Positions 6,456-9,704 of a DNA stretch of 9,704 nt are shown here, in pieces. This stretch comes from Gaiellasilicea sp045403015. Its GTDB lineage: Bacteria > Actinomycetota > Thermoleophilia > Gaiellales > Gaiellaceae. Positions within the stretch are counted from its first letter, which is position 1, and every line of letters begins with the position of its first letter. The stretch is taken from contig JAXIPI010000081.1 in NCBI GenBank assembly GCA_045403015.1, forward strand, positions 1-9,704, read 5' to 3'. Position numbers and translations under genes: made by a program. A model generated the notes under the pieces. That model saw only the letters and a list, made by a program, of their open reading frames with translations. It was not told the origin of the DNA and did no database searches.

Positions 6456-7090
6456 GAGCCCTGTCCGATCCATTCCTCGCCGCCCTCGTAAACCTCCTTC
6501 TTCCAGAGCGGCACCGTCTCCTTGAGCGTGTCGATCGCTTCCTTGCAGGCGGTGAGCGCGGCGGCACGGTGTGGCGACGAGACGGCGATCACGACGCTCG
6601 GCTCGCCGATCTCGACCCGGCCGACCCGGTGGTGGATCGCGATCCCGGAGAGCTCGTGCTGCCCGGCGAGCTCCGCGGCGAGCTGCGCCATCACGTCCTC
6701 GGCCATCCCCTCGTAGGCCTCGTACTCGAGGTAGAGCACGGTGCGGTCACGCGAGCGGTTGCGGACGGTGCCGAGAAACGTCGCGATCGCGCCCGCCTCG
6801 TCGCGCGTCACTTCGCGCACGGCTGCCTCGACGGAGAGCGGCGCCTCGGTCAGCTTGAAGTCTCCCCCCGAGACAGGCGGGATCAGCGCCACCTCGTCGC
6901 CCTCGGCGAGCGTGGACTCGGCCTCCGCGTAGCTCTTGTTGACCGCGTAGAGGAGGCCCGGCGGTTCGTTTCCGAGCTCGAGCGCCGGCCAGACATCGGC
7001 GACGCGAGCGTCGTCGGAGAGCTCGAGCTCGCGCGCGCCGGTGCCGGCGCGCTCGCGGAGCCCGGCGAAGAGTCGGATGCTCACATGCAC
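6452..7090 (-). CDS. moaX: Fused molybdopterin synthase, MoaD domain followed by MoaE domain (MoaX type)
   Basis: Molybdopterin synthase puts two sulfurs into cyclic pyranopterin monophosphate to form molybdopterin. Residues 1-76 are MoaD: SIRLFAGLRERAG at the start and the ubiquitin-like tail LIPPVSGG ending in Gly75-Gly76. MoaE follows without a break (about 77-212): ATFLGTVRNRSRDR, LEYEAYEGMAE, HHRVGRVEIGE, SPHRAAALTACKEAID and the lysine-bearing VPLWKKEVYEGGEEWIG (Lys197, Lys198). In the comparable mycobacterial MoaX fusion the chain must be cut after the Gly-Gly to free the C-terminus that is thiocarboxylated; the same is inferred here (cut before Asp77). The GTG at 7090 is chosen because MoaD homology begins there and a TACGCT box lies 7 nt upstream. 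GTG at 7084, or ATG at 7141 (17 extra residues running into the divergent promoter), are alternatives. It is the first gene of the operon, and its stop overlaps the M50 start. Confidence 0.93.
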   Translation of the reverse strand: MHVSIRLFAGLRERAGTGARELELSDDARVADVWPALELGNEPPGLLYAVNKSYAEAESTLAEGDEVALIPPVSGGDFKLTEAPLSVEAAVREVTRDEAGAIATFLGTVRNRSRDRTVLYLEYEAYEGMAEDVMAQLAAELAGQHELSGIAIHHRVGRVEIGEPSVVIAVSSPHRAAALTACKEAIDTLKETVPLWKKEVYEGGEEWIGQGS

Positions 7091-7097
7091 GAACCGC

Positions 7098-7103
7098 AGC
7101 GTA
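7098..7103 (-). promoter_or_regulatory. Predicted -10 box of the moaD-moaE operon, leaderless geometry
   Basis: TACGCT on the minus strand (TANNNT) is followed by 7 nt (GCGGTTC) and then the GTG at 7090. The spacing is the same as at selA. There is no convincing -35 and no Shine-Dalgarno. If this promoter is real, the ATG at 7141 lies upstream of the transcript and cannot be the start. Confidence 0.45.
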
Positions 7104-7119
7104 GCTTCGGCCGCAGGGC

Positions 7120-7149
7120 TTGCCTCCCCCGGCCGTGTCATGTTACGTA
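7120..7149 (+). promoter_or_regulatory. Predicted promoter of the GntR-type regulator gene
   Basis: TTGCCT (7120-7125) resembles a -35. An 18-bp spacer separates it from TACGTA (7144-7149), which is preceded by TGT as in an extended -10. The ATG follows 6 nt after the hexamer, close to the leaderless spacing of the neighbouring genes. The last base of the hexamer departs from TANNNT, so this is the weakest of the six. Confidence 0.35.
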
Positions 7150-7160
7150 TGCCGCATGAC
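7137..7160. promoter_or_regulatory. Inverted repeat over the GntR start codon, possible operator
   Basis: GTCATG (7137-7142) and CATGAC (7155-7160) are perfect inverted copies 12 bp apart. They enclose the putative -10 and include the ATG of the regulator. A dimeric regulator bound here would block the gene's own promoter. Six-bp arms can arise by chance, so this is tentative. Confidence 0.3.
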
Positions 7161-7815
7161 GGTCACCGCCCCGCCCAGGACGAACCTGAATGACCAGGTG
7201 TACGAGACGCTGAAGGCGCGGCTCGTGCGCCGAGAGCTCGGTCCGGGCGAAAAGGTGAGCCTCCACGAGCTCGCCGCCACGCTCGGTGTTTCCCGCAGCC
7301 CGGTCCACCACGCACTGACGCGGCTGGTCTCGGAGGGGCTTCTGAGCGTGAAGTCCCGGCGCGGCTACTTCGTGACGCCGTTGACCGAGTCGGCGCTCGA
7401 GGAGGGCTACGACGTGCGGCTCGCGCTCGAGCTCCAGGCGGCCGAGAGCGCCATTGGCCGGGTCGGGCGGGACGGCCTGCGCCGCTTCCGTGAGCTGCAC
7501 GAGTCGACCGCCGAGGCTGTCTCGCACGCCGAGTGGGACTCGGCGAACGCGGCCTTCCACGAGCACCAGGTCGATCTCGCCGGCAACGCCCTGCTTTCGC
7601 GCTTCTACCGAGAGCTGTCGGTCAACCTGATGATGCAGGTGATCCGCGGCGGCAAGCTCGAAGGTGGCGCGTACCTGCCGACCGAGCATGCCGCGATCGT
7701 CGACGCGTATGAGGCCGGCGACCTGGACGCGGCCCGCGCGGCGATCCGGACGCACATCGCCAGCGGCCGCCGGATCGCGCTGGAGGCGATCGAGGAGACC
7801 GGCGGAGTGCTCTAG
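7156..7815 (+). CDS. GntR-family transcriptional regulator, FadR/FCD subgroup
   Basis: The 219-residue protein has an N-terminal winged helix-turn-helix (about 11-75). QVYETLKARLVRRELGPGEKVS leads into the recognition region LHELAATLGVSRSPVHHALT (36-55), and the wing is GLLSVKSRRGYFV. The helical C-terminal effector domain is of FCD type: AAFHEHQVDLAGN (132-144), His178 in EHAAIVDAYEAGD and His200 in AIRTHI are the usual metal/ligand-site histidines. Members of this subgroup sense carboxylic or acyl-type metabolites. Here it lies 16 bp upstream of an acyl-CoA mutase gene in the same direction and diverges from the moaD-moaE operon. Control of the mutase, and of itself, is the simplest inference. 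The ATG at 7156 was chosen from the family N-terminus and the promoter spacing; an upstream in-frame TTG at 7120 would put 12 non-homologous residues inside the promoter. The ligand is unknown. Confidence 0.92.
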   Translation: MTVTAPPRTNLNDQVYETLKARLVRRELGPGEKVSLHELAATLGVSRSPVHHALTRLVSEGLLSVKSRRGYFVTPLTESALEEGYDVRLALELQAAESAIGRVGRDGLRRFRELHESTAEAVSHAEWDSANAAFHEHQVDLAGNALLSRFYRELSVNLMMQVIRGGKLEGGAYLPTEHAAIVDAYEAGDLDAARAAIRTHIASGRRIALEAIEETGGVL

Positions 7816-7818
7816 CCG

Positions 7819-7824
7819 TAGCAT
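7819..7824 (+). promoter_or_regulatory. Predicted -10 box of the mutase gene, leaderless geometry
   Basis: TAGCAT (TANNNT) sits in the 16-bp gap after the GntR stop, followed by 7 nt (CCGGAGG) and the GTG at 7832. The GGAGG touches the GTG and is too close to act as a Shine-Dalgarno for it, which favours a leaderless start over read-through translation alone. Confidence 0.45.
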
Positions 7825-7831
7825 CCGGAGG

Positions 7832-9406
7832 GTGAAAGAGGAAACAACCCCGAAGCGGGAGACCGAGTCGGGGATCGAGATCAAGCCGGTGTATTCCGCC
7901 GCTGGGGGCGAGGGCGAGCAACCGGGCGAGTTCCCGTACACGCGCGGCCCGTACCCGGACATGTACCGCGGCCGCCCGTGGACGATCCGGCAGTACGCGG
8001 GGTTCGGCTCGGCGGAGGAGACGAACGCGCGCTTCCGCTACCTGCTCGACCGCGGCCAGACCGGGCTCTCCGTCGCGTTCGACCTGCCGACGCAGCTCGG
8101 CTACGACTCCGACGACCCGCACGCGCTGGGCGAAGTCGGCCGCACGGGCGTCGCGATCGACTCGCTCGAGGACATGCGCCTCCTTCTCGCCGGAATCCCG
8201 CTCGACGAGGTCTCGACCTCGATGACGATCAACGCCCCCGCCTCCCTGCTCCTGCTCCTCTACGAGCTGGTCGCAGAGGAGCAGGGCGTCCCGGGAACGG
8301 CGCTGCGGGGCACCGTGCAGAACGACATCCTCAAGGAGTACATCGCCCGCGGGAACTACATCTACCCGCCGCGGCCGTCGATGCGGCTGACGACCGATCT
8401 CTTCGCGTACGCGGCCGAGCGGATCCCGAGCTGGAACACGATCTCGATCTCCGGCTACCACATCCGCGAGGCCGGCTCGACCGCCGTGCAGGAGCTCGCC
8501 TTCACGCTCGCGAACGGGATCGCCTACGGCGAGGCGGCGGTGGCGGCCGGGCTCTCGCCGGACGAGTTCGGCGCGCGCCTCTCCTTCTTCTTCAACGCCC
8601 ACAACAACTTCTTCCAGGAGGTGGCGAAGTTCCGCGCGGCGCGGCGGCTGTGGGCGACGATCATGCGCGACCGCTTCGGCGCGACAAATCCGAAGGCGAT
8701 GGCGCTCCGCTTCCACGCCCAGACCGGCGGCTCGACCCTCACCGCGCAGCAGCCGGAGAACAACATCGTGCGCGTCGCGATTCAGGCCCTGTCGGCGATC
8801 GCCGGCGGCGCGCAGAGCCTGCACACCAACGGCTTCGACGAGGCGCTTGCGCTCCCGACCGAACGCTCGGCCCGGATCGCTCTTCGCACCCAGCAGATCC
8901 TCGCCGCCGAGGCCGGCGCGACCGACACTGCGGACCCGCTCGGCGGCAGCTACTTCATCGAGGAGCTCACCGCCGACCTGGAGGAGCAGGCCAGAGAGCT
9001 GATCGAGCGGATCGACGAGATGGGCGGCGCCGTCGCCGCTGTCGAGCAGGGCTTCGTCCAGCACGAGATCGAGGAGGCTGCGTTCCGCTGGAACGAGCAG
9101 GTCGAGTCGGGCGAGCGCGTGATCGTCGGCGTCAACCGCTTCGTCGAGGACGACTCGGAGGACGTCGAGCTGCTCAGGATCGACCCGGAGGCCGAGCGAC
9201 GGCAGCTGGAGCGGACGACGCGCGTGCGCGCGGAGCGAAACGCCGAGGAGGCGGAAGCCGCGCTCGCTGAGGTCCGCCGTGTCGCCGCCGGCCCCGAGAA
9301 TCTGCTGCCGCCGATGCGCGACGCGCTCCGTGCCCGGGTCACGATCGGCGAGATCTCGAACGTGCTTCGCGACGAGTTCGGGACGTTCGACGCACAACAC
9401 GCCTAG
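7832..9406 (+). CDS. mcmA: Methylmalonyl-CoA mutase large (catalytic) subunit, lacking the B12-binding domain
   Basis: The 524-residue product covers the substrate-binding TIM-barrel of acyl-CoA mutases and ends before the cobalamin domain; no DxHxxG motif occurs. Landmarks are RGRPWTIRQYAGFGSAEETN (46-65), TGLSVAFDLPTQLGYDSD (77-94), STSMTINAPA (128-137), QNDILKEYIARGNYIYPP (163-180), ISGYHIREAGST (206-217), AHNNFFQEV and the C-terminal DPLGGSYFIEELT. Tyr55 and Arg173 correspond to Tyr89 and Arg207 of Propionibacterium MCM, which favour methylmalonyl-CoA; isobutyryl-CoA mutases have Phe and Gln there. His210 matches catalytic His244. The reaction is (R)-methylmalonyl-CoA to succinyl-CoA, in propionate, valine and isoleucine breakdown. 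A separate B12-binding small subunit must be encoded elsewhere. GTG at 7832 was chosen from homology, which begins soon after (ESGIEIKPVYSA), and from the -10 spacing. Ethylmalonyl-CoA or another acyl-CoA remains possible as substrate. Confidence 0.93.
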   Translation: MKEETTPKRETESGIEIKPVYSAAGGEGEQPGEFPYTRGPYPDMYRGRPWTIRQYAGFGSAEETNARFRYLLDRGQTGLSVAFDLPTQLGYDSDDPHALGEVGRTGVAIDSLEDMRLLLAGIPLDEVSTSMTINAPASLLLLLYELVAEEQGVPGTALRGTVQNDILKEYIARGNYIYPPRPSMRLTTDLFAYAAERIPSWNTISISGYHIREAGSTAVQELAFTLANGIAYGEAAVAAGLSPDEFGARLSFFFNAHNNFFQEVAKFRAARRLWATIMRDRFGATNPKAMALRFHAQTGGSTLTAQQPENNIVRVAIQALSAIAGGAQSLHTNGFDEALALPTERSARIALRTQQILAAEAGATDTADPLGGSYFIEELTADLEEQARELIERIDEMGGAVAAVEQGFVQHEIEEAAFRWNEQVESGERVIVGVNRFVEDDSEDVELLRIDPEAERRQLERTTRVRAERNAEEAEAALAEVRRVAAGPENLLPPMRDALRARVTIGEISNVLRDEFGTFDAQHA

Positions 9407-9410
9407 GACT

Positions 9411-9419
9411 TGCTATAGT
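9411..9419 (+). promoter_or_regulatory. Extended -10 promoter of the ArsR-type gene, leaderless geometry
   Basis: TGC followed by TATAGT (9414-9419) is a near-consensus extended -10. Seven nt separate it from the ATG at 9427. It is the best promoter match in the window and lies in the 20-bp gap after the mutase stop. There is no recognisable -35, as expected for an extended -10 element. Confidence 0.65.
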
Positions 9420-9438
9420 GAACCTAATGGTTCAGTAT
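9415..9438. promoter_or_regulatory. Palindromic operator over the -10 box and start codon of the ArsR-type gene
   Basis: The core is TGAACC-TAAT-GGTTCA (9419-9434), with perfect 6-bp arms. The arms extend to 10 bp (ATAGTGAACC and GGTTCAGTAT) with one mismatch. The palindrome covers most of the -10, the inferred transcription start and codons 1-3 (Met-Val-Gln), so a bound repressor would shut the promoter directly. Confidence 0.65.
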
Positions 9439-9704
9439 TCACCGACCGTCGACCGCGCCTTCGCAGCCCTCGCCGACCCGACCCGCCGCGCCGTCCTCGA
9501 ACGGCTCGGTTCCGGCAGAGCGACGATCAGCGAGCTCGCCGAGCCCTTCGGCATGTCCCTGACCGGGATGAAAAAACACATCCGGCTGCTCGAGGAGGCG
9601 CAGCTCGTGACGACGGAGAAGGTCGGCCGTGTCCGCAGGTGCATGCTCGCGCCCTACGCCTTCGAGGGCATCAGCACGTGGCTGCAGCGGCTCGACCGCT
9701 TCGC
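9427..9704 (+). CDS. ArsR/SmtB-type winged-helix transcriptional repressor, N-terminal part (3' end cut off)
   Basis: An ATG opens a frame that runs 92 codons to the right edge without a stop. The product begins MVQYSPTVDRAFAALADPTR, then RRAVLERLGSGRATISELAE, the recognition helix region FGMSLTGMKKHIRLLEEAQL, the wing VTTEKVGRVRRCML and APYAFEGISTWLQRLDRF. This is the ArsR subgroup with DPTRRAVLERL and a WLxRxxRF-like tail. The metal-binding ELCVCDL motif of arsenic and cadmium sensors is absent (ISELAEPFG stands in its place), so it is not a classical metal sensor. Genes of this type are very often followed by a SRPBCC/AHSA1-domain gene; that region lies outside the window. The palindrome over its own start codon predicts autorepression. 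About 10-20 residues of the protein are probably missing. Confidence 0.9.
   Translation, partial: MVQYSPTVDRAFAALADPTRRAVLERLGSGRATISELAEPFGMSLTGMKKHIRLLEEAQLVTTEKVGRVRRCMLAPYAFEGISTWLQRLDRF

Noticed and set aside
5781..6491. Open frame of 236 codons antisense to the M50 protease gene
   Set aside because: The product is extremely rich in Glu, Arg and Gln, as expected from the complement of a Leu/Phe/Ala-rich membrane protein; no domain is recognisable.
7091..7141. ATG at 7141 as the start of the MoaD-MoaE fusion
   Set aside because: It adds 17 residues not typical of MoaD, and the codons run through the -10 box predicted for the GTG at 7090 and through the divergent GntR control region. It was kept only as an alternative.
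7827..7831. GGAGG as a Shine-Dalgarno for the mutase
   Set aside because: It directly touches the GTG at 7832 with no spacer, and no in-frame start codon lies 5-10 nt downstream, so it cannot be a normal ribosome binding site for this start.
7622..9400. Long open frame (592 codons) antisense to the GntR end and the mutase
   Set aside because: Its product is low-complexity, rich in Arg, Leu, Val and Glu, with no family motif. It mirrors the mutase, whose motifs are unmistakable. Such shadows are common in GC-rich DNA.

Overview
The window is GC-rich and almost wholly coding. It looks like chromosomal DNA of a high-GC actinobacterium. Codons strongly prefer G or C at the third position, GTG starts are common, and genes at the head of transcription units show actinobacterial-style leaderless start signals. 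A deep-branching actinobacterial class such as Thermoleophilia is a plausible host, but that is inference from style and gene content, not from a marker gene. I see no mobile element, CRISPR array, tRNA, rRNA or long repeat.

Layout from left to right. (1) The C-terminal half of a nitrilase-family hydrolase, plus strand, cut by the left edge. (2) On the minus strand, an overlapping selA-selB pair encoding the selenocysteine synthase and the selenocysteine-specific elongation factor. The selB end overlaps the nitrilase end tail to tail. (3) Diverging from selA across only 42 bp, a membrane-anchored VanW-family cell-wall protein on the plus strand. (4) A minus-strand operon, each gene overlapping the next: a fused MoaD-MoaE molybdopterin synthase, a site-2-protease-like M50 membrane metalloprotease, and a LOG-family nucleotide phosphoribohydrolase. 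The last of these abuts the VanW gene tail to tail, and a perfect 10-bp hairpin lies at that junction. (5) Diverging from the operon, a GntR/FCD-type regulator followed after 16 bp by a methylmalonyl-CoA mutase large subunit that lacks the cobalamin-binding domain. (6) The start of an ArsR-type repressor, cut by the right edge, with a palindromic operator over its start codon.

How the genes fit together. selA and selB imply that the host makes selenoproteins. The molybdopterin synthase a few kilobases away supplies the cofactor used by the commonest bacterial selenoprotein, formate dehydrogenase. The link is suggestive only, because no selC, selD or selenoprotein gene is present here. The GntR regulator probably controls itself and perhaps the adjacent mutase, which would act in propionate and branched-chain amino-acid catabolism together with a separately encoded B12-binding subunit.

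The most notable pattern is regulatory. Five genes that head a transcription unit (selA, the VanW gene, moaD-moaE, the mutase and arsR) have a TANNNT hexamer followed by exactly 7 nt and then GTG or ATG. The sixth, the GntR gene, has a near match. This predicts leaderless transcription throughout. The genes inside operons instead start within the stop region of the gene before them. Gaps between genes are all 65 bp or less, so no gene-free stretch approaches 300 bp.
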